Source: DAIDKA01 sp036489445 (GTDB lineage Bacteria > Pseudomonadota > Gammaproteobacteria > Steroidobacterales > Steroidobacteraceae). Taken from it: a stretch of DNA of 64,000 nt. The translations under genes were made by a program, and so were the position numbers. The notes beneath the pieces are model-generated. The model saw only the letters and a list, made by a program, of their open reading frames with translations, searched no databases and was not told where the DNA came from. This document shows positions 7,673-15,649 of the stretch, one piece after another (the stretch's first letter is position 1; each line of letters opens with the position of its first letter). The DNA is taken from the NCBI GenBank assembly GCA_036489445.1, contig DASXFV010000031.1, positions 1-64,000 of the forward strand. The letters are read 5' to 3'.

Positions 7673-9013
7673 ATGTCCAGTGGCTTTCAAGTCGGCCTGT
7701 TCATCGGTTTGCGGATTCTCGCAGTGGCGGCTCTGGGCCTGCTGCTGGGTTGGCCGCTGGGCAGCTCCTGGGCCGGATTGACGCTCGCCTGCGGCTTATA
7801 CGTGTGCTGGCAGCTGGTGACCCTGTTTCGCGTTGAGTGGTGGGTGCGGCATCGGGGTTTCGCGGAACCTCCGGATATCGGCGGTCCCTGGGGCGAGGTC
7901 ATCACCCAGATCGTGCGCCTGCACCGCCGCAAGCGCTTCCACAAGCAACGCTTTGTACAGCTGTTCCGGCAGATCCAGCGTTCCACCGCGGCCTTGCCCG
8001 ACGGCGTGGTCATCCTGAATGACTTGCGCGAGATTGTCTGGTTTAACCGCATGGCCGGTCAGCTGCTGTTCCTGCGGCGGCCCGCGGACCTGGGCCTGCG
8101 CATCGACAATCTGCTGCGCCAGCCGGATTTCGTGCGCTATCTGAACTCCGGTCAGTTCGCCAATCCGGTGGTGGTGCGCGGTGGCAAGACCGACCATCTG
8201 TACCTGTCGCTGCAGTTGGTACCGTATGGCGAAGGCCAGCAGCTGCTGCTGGTGCGTGATGTCTCGCGCCAGATGCGCCTGGAGGCCATGCGCAAGGACT
8301 TCGTGGCCAATGCCTCCCACGAGCTGCGCTCCCCGCTGACGGTGATCTGCGGCTACCTGGAGACGCTGAGCCAGGACCCGCTGCTGGATGCGGATCTGCA
8401 AGGACCCATCGGCGAAATGCGCCGCCAGTCCGAGCGCATGACGACCATCATCACCGAACTGCTGGAGCTGTCGCGGCTGGAGGCCGCGCAGGATGCAATC
8501 GACTCGACCACAGTCGACGTGACGGCACTGATGTCCTTGCTGCGCAAGGATGTGCTGGCACGCCCGGAACATCCCGAGGAAGTGCGGCTGCGGGTTGAAT
8601 CGGATGCGATGCTCACCGGCAACGAGTCGGAAATCCATTCCGCCTTTTCCAACCTGGTGGACAACGCGGCCAAGTACACGCCGGTCACCGGGTCCATCGA
8701 GATCGGCTGGCGCGTGGATGAGGAGGGCGGCCATTTTTCGGTGGCGGATACCGGCATCGGTATCCATCCCGACCATATCCCGCGCCTCACCGAACGCTTC
8801 TATCGCGTGGATGCCGGCCGCGCGCGCGGCAGCGGTGGATCGGGCCTGGGACTGGCGATCGTCAAGCACGTCCTGCAGCGGCATGGGGCGACGCTGGAGA
8901 TTGCGAGCGTCCAGGGGCGCGGCAGCACCTTCACCTGTCATTTCCCGCCGCAACTGCTGCGCCAGGCGCGCCCTGAGAGCGTCCGTGACCTGGACCGCTC
9001 GGCGACCGCCTGA
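7673..9013 (+). CDS. phoR: Phosphate regulon sensor histidine kinase PhoR
   Basis: Inner-membrane kinase of 446 residues that phosphorylates PhoB and is restrained by the Pst transporter through PhoU. Two hydrophobic segments at about 8-53 form the short membrane anchor with no large periplasmic domain, as in PhoR. A PAS-like region follows at about 100-195. The H-box ASHELRSPL places the phospho-histidine at about residue 216. The N-box NLVDNAAKY and glycine boxes GIGIH and GSGLGLAIVKH complete the ATPase domain. It forms an operon with phoB. Confidence 0.95.
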   Translation: MSSGFQVGLFIGLRILAVAALGLLLGWPLGSSWAGLTLACGLYVCWQLVTLFRVEWWVRHRGFAEPPDIGGPWGEVITQIVRLHRRKRFHKQRFVQLFRQIQRSTAALPDGVVILNDLREIVWFNRMAGQLLFLRRPADLGLRIDNLLRQPDFVRYLNSGQFANPVVVRGGKTDHLYLSLQLVPYGEGQQLLLVRDVSRQMRLEAMRKDFVANASHELRSPLTVICGYLETLSQDPLLDADLQGPIGEMRRQSERMTTIITELLELSRLEAAQDAIDSTTVDVTALMSLLRKDVLARPEHPEEVRLRVESDAMLTGNESEIHSAFSNLVDNAAKYTPVTGSIEIGWRVDEEGGHFSVADTGIGIHPDHIPRLTERFYRVDAGRARGSGGSGLGLAIVKHVLQRHGATLEIASVQGRGSTFTCHFPPQLLRQARPESVRDLDRSATA

Positions 9014-9014
9014 T

Positions 9015-9032
9015 CTGTCACACGACGGACAC
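9015..9032 (+). promoter_or_regulatory. Candidate PhoB box between phoR and phoU
   Basis: CTGTCAC (a full half-site), ACGA, then CGGACAC (5 of 7) starts 2 bp after the phoR stop. It could drive a separate phoU transcript across the 238-bp gap. It is about 220 bp from the phoU start, which implies a long leader, so the call is tentative. Confidence 0.4.
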
Positions 9033-9077
9033 GGCGATGCCTGATGCTGGCCCTCGTCCAATGCGTGCACGGCGCTG

Positions 9078-9173
9078 GTGGAGACCCGCGGCGGAGACAT
9101 GCAGCTCTTGCGCTGGCCCCAAGGGTCTGTGGCCAGCAGCGATCTGACGCCCTGGCTGGCTGATGCCGCTTAA
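9078..9173 (+). other. Short open frame or possible gene remnant in the phoR-phoU gap
   Basis: The 238-bp gap between phoR and phoU is unusually long for this operon. One frame reads GTG to TAA for 31 codons with protein-like composition (GGDMQLLRWPQGS and DLTPWLADAA). It is open further upstream to a stop at 9042 but has no clear start or Shine-Dalgarno. It may be the 3' remnant of a deleted gene, a micro-ORF, or chance. I do not recognise a family. Confidence 0.2.
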
Positions 9174-9251
9174 GTCACTCGCCACGCATTGGGCTATGAT
9201 CCGCACCTGGCGCCACCCCGTCGATTCAGCGCTCATGAGGATCTCCAGCTG

Positions 9252-10052
9252 ATGGAAACCGCCGATCTTTCGCACCATATCTCCCGCCGCTTCAATGAAG
9301 ACCTGGAGCGCGTGCGCAACCGGGTGCTGGCCATGGGCGGATTCGTCGAGCAGCAGTTGCAGAAAGCGGTTTCCGCGCTGGTCGAGGGCGACAGCTCCCT
9401 GGGGGAAGCGGTGGCCATGGACGACTTCAAGGTCAATAACATGGAGATCTCCATCGACGAGGAGTGCAGCCGCATCCTCGCCACCCGCTCACCGGCCGCC
9501 GGGGACCTGCGCGTCATCGTGGCCATCATCAAGACCATCACGGACCTGGAACGTATTGGTGATGAGGGCGAGAAAATCGGCTATATCGCCTCGCGCCTCG
9601 CCACCATGGAGCGCCCAGCGGACAAGTACCGCGAGATCAAGCACCTCGGCCGCGTGGTGCAGGACATGGTGCACAGCGCGCTGGACGCCTTCGCGCGCAT
9701 GGATTCGGAATCGGCATTGCAGGTGGCCCGACAGGACATCGCCGTGGACGAGGAGTACGAGTCCATCCAGCGTCAGACCATCACCTTCATGCTCGAGGAT
9801 CCGCGCACCATCCGGCGCCACCTGGATGTGATGTGGGTGGTGCGGTCCCTGGAGCGCATCGGGGATCACGCCAAGAACATCGGCGAGTATGTCATCTACA
9901 TGGTGCATGGCCGGGATGTGCGTCATACGGCCCTGGCCGATGTGGAACGGGAGTTGCGCGGGGCGCGGGCCCAGGGCGATGGCTCCCCCGGTAGTGAGAG
10001 TAGCCAGGGCGGCGGCGGCCAAGGTGGCCCGGGCGGCCACACCAGCAGCTGA
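9252..10052 (+). CDS. phoU: Phosphate signalling protein PhoU (first copy)
   Basis: Cytoplasmic regulator linking PstB to PhoR; represses the Pho regulon when phosphate is plentiful. Two three-helix PhoU repeats carry the metal motifs DLERIGDEGEKIG near 103 and SLERIGDHAKNIGEY near 200, both intact. I place the start at ATG 9252, preceded by AGGA, because METADLSHHISRRFN aligns with normal PhoU N-termini; an in-frame ATG at 9189 would add 21 unlikely residues. The last 30 or so residues form a Gly/Ser-rich tail (GGGGQGGPGGHTSS) not typical of PhoU. It lies directly after phoBR, separately from the pst operon, which has its own PhoU. Confidence 0.93.
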   Translation: METADLSHHISRRFNEDLERVRNRVLAMGGFVEQQLQKAVSALVEGDSSLGEAVAMDDFKVNNMEISIDEECSRILATRSPAAGDLRVIVAIIKTITDLERIGDEGEKIGYIASRLATMERPADKYREIKHLGRVVQDMVHSALDAFARMDSESALQVARQDIAVDEEYESIQRQTITFMLEDPRTIRRHLDVMWVVRSLERIGDHAKNIGEYVIYMVHGRDVRHTALADVERELRGARAQGDGSPGSESSQGGGGQGGPGGHTSS

Positions 10053-10099
10053 CCGCTCACCGGGTATGCTCGTTCGCCGGCCTTTAGTATGATCTGCAG

Positions 10100-10606
10100 A
10101 TGCTTGAACGCAGGCTGATCAATTTTGCCGGTGCGGGCGCCTGCCTGGGGATGTTCGCATTCGCGCTCTACACCCAATACGTGGGGGGTCTGGAACCCTG
10201 CCCGCTGTGCATTTTTCAGCGCATCACGGTGGTGGCGCTGGGGGTGGTGTTCCTGGCCGCCGGCATCCATCATCCGCGCCGCCGCGGGGCTTGGGGTTAT
10301 GTTGCGCTGATCGCGTTGGTGGCCCTGACGACCATCGGGATCGCGGCCCGACATGTCTACATCCAAAGTCAGCCGGCAGGCACCGTTGCAGCGTGCGGGG
10401 CGCCGCTGAATGTCCTGCTGCAGATGTTCCACCCCTGGCAGGTGGTGGTGAAGGTGCTGCACGCCGGGGGCGAGTGCGCGCTCATCAACTGGACTTTCCT
10501 GGGCCTGAGCATGCCCGCCTGGGTACTGTTCTGCGCCCTGATCCTGGGGGGTGTCGGCGTCATCGCCAATATCCCGCGCCGGCCACCGGCGCTGCGCATG
10601 CGCTGA
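10100..10606 (+). CDS. dsbB: Disulfide bond formation protein B
   Basis: Inner-membrane quinone reductase that reoxidises periplasmic DsbA. It has 168 residues and four transmembrane helices. The first periplasmic redox pair is CPLC at Cys34/Cys37; the second is Cys99 and Cys126 in the long second loop. A quinone-proximal Arg follows in CIFQRI. No dsbA is nearby. The gene stands 47 bp after phoU on the same strand and ends 8 bp before the convergent dapE stop. Confidence 0.95.
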   Translation: MLERRLINFAGAGACLGMFAFALYTQYVGGLEPCPLCIFQRITVVALGVVFLAAGIHHPRRRGAWGYVALIALVALTTIGIAARHVYIQSQPAGTVAACGAPLNVLLQMFHPWQVVVKVLHAGGECALINWTFLGLSMPAWVLFCALILGGVGVIANIPRRPPALRMR

Positions 10607-10614
10607 GCGCGCAA

Positions 10615-11742
10615 CTACCCGAGCAGCCGCTCCAGCACGCCCACGTACATCCGATGCAGGTCGTCGATATCGGCGGCCCGCACCTGCTCGTTGACCTTGT
10701 GGATGCTGGCATTGATCACACCCAGTTCCACGATCTGCGCCCCCAGGGCGGCAATGAAGCGCCCATCAGAGGTGCCGCCGCCGGTGGACAGCTTTGGTGG
10801 CATCCCGGCTACGGCCGCCACCGCATGGCACACGGCCTGCGACAACGGGCCTTCCGGCGTATAGAAGGGTTCCCCGGACAGATACCACTCCACGCTGAAG
10901 TTGACCTGGTGCTTGCGCAGGATGCTCTCCACGGTCTGCTTCAACTGATCCAGCGTCTGGACGGGTGAATAGCGCAGGTTGAACCGCGCCTTCAGTTCCC
11001 CGGGGATGACATTCGGTGCGCCGGTGCCGGCATTGAGGTTCGATACCTGAAAGGTGGTGGGCTGGAAGTGTTCGTTGCCCTGATCCCACACGCGGCTGGT
11101 GAGCTCGGCCAACGCGGGCGCCAGAGTGTGGATCGGATTGATGGCCAGGTGCGGGTAGGCGATATGCCCCTGCACTCCATGGACGGTGAGCCGCCCTGAC
11201 AGCGAGCCACGGCGCCCGATCTTGATGGTGTCCCCCAGCACCGACTCGCTGGAGGGCTCGCCCACGATGCACCAGTCGACACGTTCGCCGCGCGCGAGCA
11301 GCGTCTCCACGACGCGCTTGGTGCCATCCACCGAAGGGCCTTCCTCGTCACTGGTGATCAGGAACGCGAGGGTCCCGCGGTGATCCGGATGGGCGGTCAC
11401 GAACTCTTCCGCCGCCGTCACCATGGCAGCCAGTCCGCTCTTCATGTCCGCAGCACCGCGGCCGTAGAGCACCCCGTCCCGCACGGTGGGCTCAAAGGGC
11501 CTGGTGCGCCATTCCTCCAGCGGCCCGGTGGGGACCACGTCGGTATGTCCTGCAAAGCACAACACCGGCCCGGCACTGCCGCGCCGTGCCCAGAAATTCG
11601 CGACATTGCCGTAATCGAGCTTTTCGACCGCAAAGCCCACGGCAGCCAGTCGCTCCACCATGACGGCCTGGCACCCCTCATCGGCGGGGGTCACCGAGGC
11701 GCGAGCCATCAGATCCACGGTCAGCTCAAGTGTTCGAGACAT
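10615..11742 (-). CDS. dapE: Succinyl-diaminopimelate desuccinylase
   Basis: Zn-dependent M20-family hydrolase that releases succinate from N-succinyl-LL-diaminopimelate in lysine and peptidoglycan precursor synthesis. Metal ligands are visible in CFAGHTDVVPTG, the bridging Asp of GRGAADMKSG, the EE of TSDEEG and the late His in NASIHKVNE; GGTSDGRF is a further signature. I chose ATG 11742 (MSRTLELTVDLMARASVTP), which fits DapE N-termini; an upstream in-frame ATG at 11784 adds 14 residues and has no Shine-Dalgarno. It is divergent from pstS. dapC and dapD, the preceding pathway steps, are at 33-35 kb. Confidence 0.95.
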   Translation of the reverse strand: MSRTLELTVDLMARASVTPADEGCQAVMVERLAAVGFAVEKLDYGNVANFWARRGSAGPVLCFAGHTDVVPTGPLEEWRTRPFEPTVRDGVLYGRGAADMKSGLAAMVTAAEEFVTAHPDHRGTLAFLITSDEEGPSVDGTKRVVETLLARGERVDWCIVGEPSSESVLGDTIKIGRRGSLSGRLTVHGVQGHIAYPHLAINPIHTLAPALAELTSRVWDQGNEHFQPTTFQVSNLNAGTGAPNVIPGELKARFNLRYSPVQTLDQLKQTVESILRKHQVNFSVEWYLSGEPFYTPEGPLSQAVCHAVAAVAGMPPKLSTGGGTSDGRFIAALGAQIVELGVINASIHKVNEQVRAADIDDLHRMYVGVLERLLG

Positions 11743-11833
11743 GTGCTCTTGCGGGAAAAGTTCAAGATTTCGAGGGGTTGTCATACGGGTGACACCGTTC
11801 CATACCCAAAATACACAAACCAGGGGCCGAGCG

Positions 11834-11862
11834 GTGTCATGTGATCGTCACAATAGTGTCAT
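11834..11862 (+). promoter_or_regulatory. Tandem PhoB box upstream of pstS
   Basis: Three half-sites lie in perfect 11-bp phase: GTGTCAT at 11834-11840, TCGTCAC at 11845-11851 and GTGTCAT at 11856-11862 (consensus CTGTCAT). TGTAAT at 11862-11867 is a good -10 hexamer 10 bp after the second half-site, the spacing expected where a Pho box replaces the -35. It drives the pst operon, whose first ATG is at 11920. Confidence 0.88.
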
Positions 11863-11919
11863 GTAATGCCTGACGTGCGCTGGGCTTACGAAATTTCATG
11901 TAGTACTCAGGAGCAGACT

Positions 11920-12951
11920 ATGAGCCTTGCAAGTGTACAACGCGTGATGGTGGCTGCGGCCGCCGTTGCGCTCACGGGGCTGGTCCACGCCGCCGATATT
12001 TCCGGGGCGGGTGCAACCTTCCCGTACCCCATCTATGCCAAGTGGGCTGATGCGTACAAGAAGGCCACCGGCACCGGCCTCAACTACCAGTCCATCGGCT
12101 CCGGCGGCGGCATCAAGCAGATCAAGGCCAAGACCGTCACCTTCGGCGCCTCGGACATGCCCCTCAAACCCGCGGAACTCAAGGCCTCCGGTCTGGTGCA
12201 GTTTCCGATGATCATTGGCGGCGTGGTGCCGGTGGTGAACATCAAGGGTGTGGGCCCGAGCCAGCTGATTCTCGATGGCGCCACGCTCGCCGGCATCTAT
12301 CTGGGCGACATCAAGACCTGGAACGATCCTGCGATCCGGAAGTTGAACCCCAGGCTGGCCCTGCCGGCCACCGCGATTGCCCCGGTGTATCGCTCGGACG
12401 GCTCGGGCACCAACTTCCTGTTCACCGACTATCTGTCCAAGCAGAGCCCGAAGTTCAAGGACAATATTGGCGCTGCGACTTCGGTGCAGTGGCCGGTGGG
12501 CATCGGTGCCAAGGGTAATGAGGGATTGGCGAATCAGACCACGCAGACCGACGGGGCCATCGGCTATGTGGAGTTCGCGTTCGCCAAGCAGAACAAGATG
12601 GCCAATGTGTTGCTGATCAACCAGTCGCAGCATCCTGTGGCGCCAAACGCCGCCTCATTCCAGGCGGCCGCCGCCAATGCGGATTGGAGCCACGCGCAGG
12701 ACTATGACCTGATCCTGACGAACCAGGCCGGGGCCAACAGCTGGCCAATCACCGGCGCGAGCTTTATCCTCGTGTACGCCAATCCGCCCGACCCGGTCGT
12801 CACGGGCGAGGCGCTGAAGTTCTTTGGCTGGGCGTTCCGCAATGGTACGCAGATGGCCATCGACCTGGACTATGTGCCGCTGCCGGCCGCGCTGATCAAG
12901 CAGGTGCAGACCACCTGGAAGACTCAGGTCGCGGCCAAGGGCGTTCAGTAA
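11920..12951 (+). CDS. pstS: Phosphate ABC transporter substrate-binding protein PstS
   Basis: Periplasmic high-affinity phosphate receptor that delivers Pi to PstCA. ATG 11920 follows a CAGGAG Shine-Dalgarno and encodes a Sec signal peptide (hydrophobic residues 7-20, cut after VHA), leaving a mature protein starting ADISGAGATFPYPIY. Phosphate-site segments GAGATFP, SDMPL and RSDGSGTNFLF are present, and 343 residues is normal. It is the first gene of pstS-C-A-B-B-phoU, behind a strong triple Pho box. An upstream in-frame ATG at 11866 is rejected because it lies within the promoter and would bury the signal peptide. Confidence 0.96.
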   Translation: MSLASVQRVMVAAAAVALTGLVHAADISGAGATFPYPIYAKWADAYKKATGTGLNYQSIGSGGGIKQIKAKTVTFGASDMPLKPAELKASGLVQFPMIIGGVVPVVNIKGVGPSQLILDGATLAGIYLGDIKTWNDPAIRKLNPRLALPATAIAPVYRSDGSGTNFLFTDYLSKQSPKFKDNIGAATSVQWPVGIGAKGNEGLANQTTQTDGAIGYVEFAFAKQNKMANVLLINQSQHPVAPNAASFQAAAANADWSHAQDYDLILTNQAGANSWPITGASFILVYANPPDPVVTGEALKFFGWAFRNGTQMAIDLDYVPLPAALIKQVQTTWKTQVAAKGVQ

Positions 12952-12976
12952 ACCCTCGCACCCCCGTTCAAGGATA

Positions 12977-13951
12977 ATGGACCAGGCAACTGTGTTCGCC
13001 ATCGAGCCGCGTCATGCGGCTCGCCAGCGCCTCGGAGAGCGGCTTTTCCGGGGGGCAACCCTGGCCGCTGCCATATTGGTCCTGGTGCTGCTCGGCGGTG
13101 TGGCCATCGCGCTCGTCAAGGGCGCATGGCCCGCCCTCGCGCACTTCAAGCTGGGATTCCTGACGCACGAGGTCTGGAACCCGGTGACCGAAAAATTCGG
13201 CGCTCTGGCGGCCATCTACGGCACGGTGGTGACCTCGATCATCGCCATGGCGGTGGCCATCCCCTTGAGTTTTGGCATCGCGATATTCCTCACCGAGTTG
13301 TGTCCTGCATGGCTGAAGCGCCCGGTGGGCGTGGCGGTGGAACTGCTGGCCGCGGTGCCGAGCATCATCTTCGGCATCTGGGGCATGTTCGTGTTCGCGC
13401 CCATCCTGCAACGGCATGTACAGCCCTGGCTCATCGACCACCTCGGATCCCTGCCGGGAATTGGCCTGCTGTTCCAGGGGCCGCCGTTTGGCATTGGCAT
13501 CCTGACTGCATCCCTGGTGCTCGCGATCATGGTGCTGCCCTTCATCGCCTCGGTGATGCGCGATGTGTTCGAGACCGTTCCGGATGTGCTGCGTGAATCC
13601 GCGTACGGCCTGGGGGCCACGACCTGGGAGGTGATCTGGAAGGTGGTGCTGCCGTATTCACGCACCGGCGTCGTCGGCGGCATCATGCTGGGCTTGGGAC
13701 GGGCACTGGGCGAGACCATGGCCGTCACCTTCGTGATCGGCAATGCGCATCGCGTCAGCAGCTCGCTGCTGGCCCCCGGCACGACCATCTCGGCCGCCAT
13801 CGCCAATGAATTCACCGAAGCGGTCGGTGACCTGTACACCTCCTCGCTGATCGCCCTGGGCGTGCTTCTGTTCGTGATCACCTTCATCGTCATCGGTGCG
13901 GCCCGGCTGATGCTGCGTCACATGGATCGCAAAGCCCTGGCATCGGTATGA
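12977..13951 (+). CDS. pstC: Phosphate ABC transporter permease PstC
   Basis: Inner-membrane subunit which, with PstA, forms the phosphate channel. It has 324 residues, an N-terminal cytoplasmic stretch, then about six transmembrane helices. The segment EKFGALAAIYGTVVTS marks the start of the permease core. The EAA-type coupling loop, with ESAYGLGATTWEVIWKVVLP, contacts the PstB ATPase. It starts 25 bp after pstS with AAGGA close before the ATG, and its stop overlaps the pstA start by 4 bp. Confidence 0.95.
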   Translation: MDQATVFAIEPRHAARQRLGERLFRGATLAAAILVLVLLGGVAIALVKGAWPALAHFKLGFLTHEVWNPVTEKFGALAAIYGTVVTSIIAMAVAIPLSFGIAIFLTELCPAWLKRPVGVAVELLAAVPSIIFGIWGMFVFAPILQRHVQPWLIDHLGSLPGIGLLFQGPPFGIGILTASLVLAIMVLPFIASVMRDVFETVPDVLRESAYGLGATTWEVIWKVVLPYSRTGVVGGIMLGLGRALGETMAVTFVIGNAHRVSSSLLAPGTTISAAIANEFTEAVGDLYTSSLIALGVLLFVITFIVIGAARLMLRHMDRKALASV

Positions 13952-14799
13952 AACGCAGCCTCACCCGCAAGATCACCAATGTCGCAGCCCTGGCCCTGTC
14001 CGTGGGCGCGACCGCCGTGGGGCTGTTTTTTCTGGCCGCGATCCTCTGGACGCTGCTGAAGAACGGGCTCGCGGGCATATCGGTGCAGCTGTTCACGCAA
14101 ATGACGCCCCCGCCGGGTACGGCGGGTGGTGGCCTGCTGAACGCCATCTTCGGCAGCGCTGCCATGACCCTGATCGGTATTGCGGTGGGTGCCCCGCTGG
14201 GAGTGATGGCCGGCACATACCTTGCCGAATATGGCGGTAACTCCAAGCTGTCCGGGGTCATCCGCTTCGTCAATGATGTCCTGCTCAGCGCCCCCTCCAT
14301 CATCGTCGGCCTGTTCGTCTATCAGGTCGTCGTGGTGCCCATGGGGCACTTCTCCGCCATCGCCGGTGCCCTCGCCCTGGCGGTGATCGCCATTCCAGTG
14401 ACGGTGCGCACCACCGAGGACATGCTGCGGCTGGTGCCGCAGGGCATGAAGGATGCCTCCACGGCACTGGGCGCCTATCCGTGGCGCACCACACTCAGTG
14501 TGATCTATCCGGCTGCCCGCAGCGGCATCCTGACCGGACTGCTGCTGGCCATTGCGCGCGTCAGCGGTGAGACCGCGCCGCTGCTGTTCACCGCGCTCAA
14601 CAACCAGTTCTGGAGCCGCGACCTCAATGCACCGATCGCAAATCTGCCGGTGGACATCTACCTGTTTGCACAGAGCCCGTATCCGGAATGGCAGCAGCTG
14701 GCCTGGTCCGGGGCGTTGCTCATCACCCTGACCATCCTGGCTTTGAGCATTGGCGCGCGCATCGTGGTCTCGGCCCTGCAGCCGGCGAAGCGCACATGA
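13948..14799 (+). CDS. pstA: Phosphate ABC transporter permease PstA
   Basis: Second permease subunit of the Pst phosphate importer; 283 residues with about six transmembrane helices. LLNAIFGSAAMTLIGIAVG opens the core and the coupling loop includes KDASTALGAYPWRTTLSVI. ATG overlaps the pstC stop, and its own stop overlaps the first pstB start, both by 4 bp. Such coupling fits equal synthesis of the membrane subunits. Confidence 0.95.
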   Translation: MKRSLTRKITNVAALALSVGATAVGLFFLAAILWTLLKNGLAGISVQLFTQMTPPPGTAGGGLLNAIFGSAAMTLIGIAVGAPLGVMAGTYLAEYGGNSKLSGVIRFVNDVLLSAPSIIVGLFVYQVVVVPMGHFSAIAGALALAVIAIPVTVRTTEDMLRLVPQGMKDASTALGAYPWRTTLSVIYPAARSGILTGLLLAIARVSGETAPLLFTALNNQFWSRDLNAPIANLPVDIYLFAQSPYPEWQQLAWSGALLITLTILALSIGARIVVSALQPAKRT

Positions 14800-15635
14800 G
14801 TGTCAGTGATGTCAATGGCGCCACTCCGCCGGCAACGGCTCGCGGGACCGATGAGGCTGCAGCCACCGGTCCGGTCACCGGGCCGCCCAAGGTGACGGTG
14901 CGCAATCTGCATTTCTATTACGGCAGCGTGCATGCCCTCAAGGGCATCAACCTGGATCTGGCCGATCGCAGCATCACCGCCTTCATCGGCCCTTCCGGCT
15001 GCGGCAAATCGACCCTGCTGCGGGTGTTGAATCGCATGTACGCGCTGTATCCCGGGCACCGTGCGGAAGGTGAGGTGCTGCTGGATGGCACCAATATCCT
15101 GGAACCCAGTGTGGATGTGGCGGATCTGCGCTTCCGGGTCGGCATGGTGTTTCAGAAGCCGACACCCTTTCCGATGTCGATCTTCGACAACGTCGCATTC
15201 GGCATTCGCTTGGGCAAACGCATTTCGCGGCGCGAGTTGGCGCAGCGCGTGGAGGCGGCGCTGCGCGATGCGGCGATGTGGGATGAGGTCAAGGACAAAC
15301 TGCATGAGGACGGCCGCGGCCTCTCCGGTGGTCAGCAGCAGCGGCTGTGCATTGCGCGCACGATCGCGGTGCGTCCGGAGGTGATCCTGTTCGATGAACC
15401 GACCGCCGCGCTGGACCCCATCTCCACGTTGCGGATCGAGGAACTGCTGCAGTTCCTGCGCGAAAAGTATTGCATTGCGATTGTCACTCATAACCTGCAA
15501 CAGGCGGCACGCGTGTCAAACATCACCGCCTTCATGTACCTGGGGGACCTGATCGAGGTGGGACCTGCCGAGCAGATCTTCACTTCCCCCAAGGACCGCC
15601 GTACGGATGACTATGTGACCGGCCGATTCGGTTGA
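14796..15635 (+). CDS. pstB: Phosphate ABC transporter ATPase PstB (first copy)
   Basis: Cytoplasmic ATPase powering phosphate import. It has 279 residues, including an N-terminal extension of about 28 residues rich in Ala/Thr/Pro before VRNLHFYYG. Walker A is GPSGCGKSTLLR, the ABC signature LSGGQQQRLCIART, and Walker B ILFDEPTAALDP. The H-loop reads IVTHNLQQAARVSN. ATG overlaps the pstA stop by 4 bp. A second pstB starts 14 bp downstream; this copy sits next to the permease genes and is the likelier main subunit, but both look catalytically intact. Confidence 0.95.
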   Translation: MSVSDVNGATPPATARGTDEAAATGPVTGPPKVTVRNLHFYYGSVHALKGINLDLADRSITAFIGPSGCGKSTLLRVLNRMYALYPGHRAEGEVLLDGTNILEPSVDVADLRFRVGMVFQKPTPFPMSIFDNVAFGIRLGKRISRRELAQRVEAALRDAAMWDEVKDKLHEDGRGLSGGQQQRLCIARTIAVRPEVILFDEPTAALDPISTLRIEELLQFLREKYCIAIVTHNLQQAARVSNITAFMYLGDLIEVGPAEQIFTSPKDRRTDDYVTGRFG

Positions 15636-15649
15636 AGGCAAGGGACATC

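Noticed and set aside
11785..11800. GGTGTCAC on the minus strand before dapE as a Pho box
   Set aside because: Only one half-site; no 11-bp-phased partner, and dapE is not an expected Pho gene.
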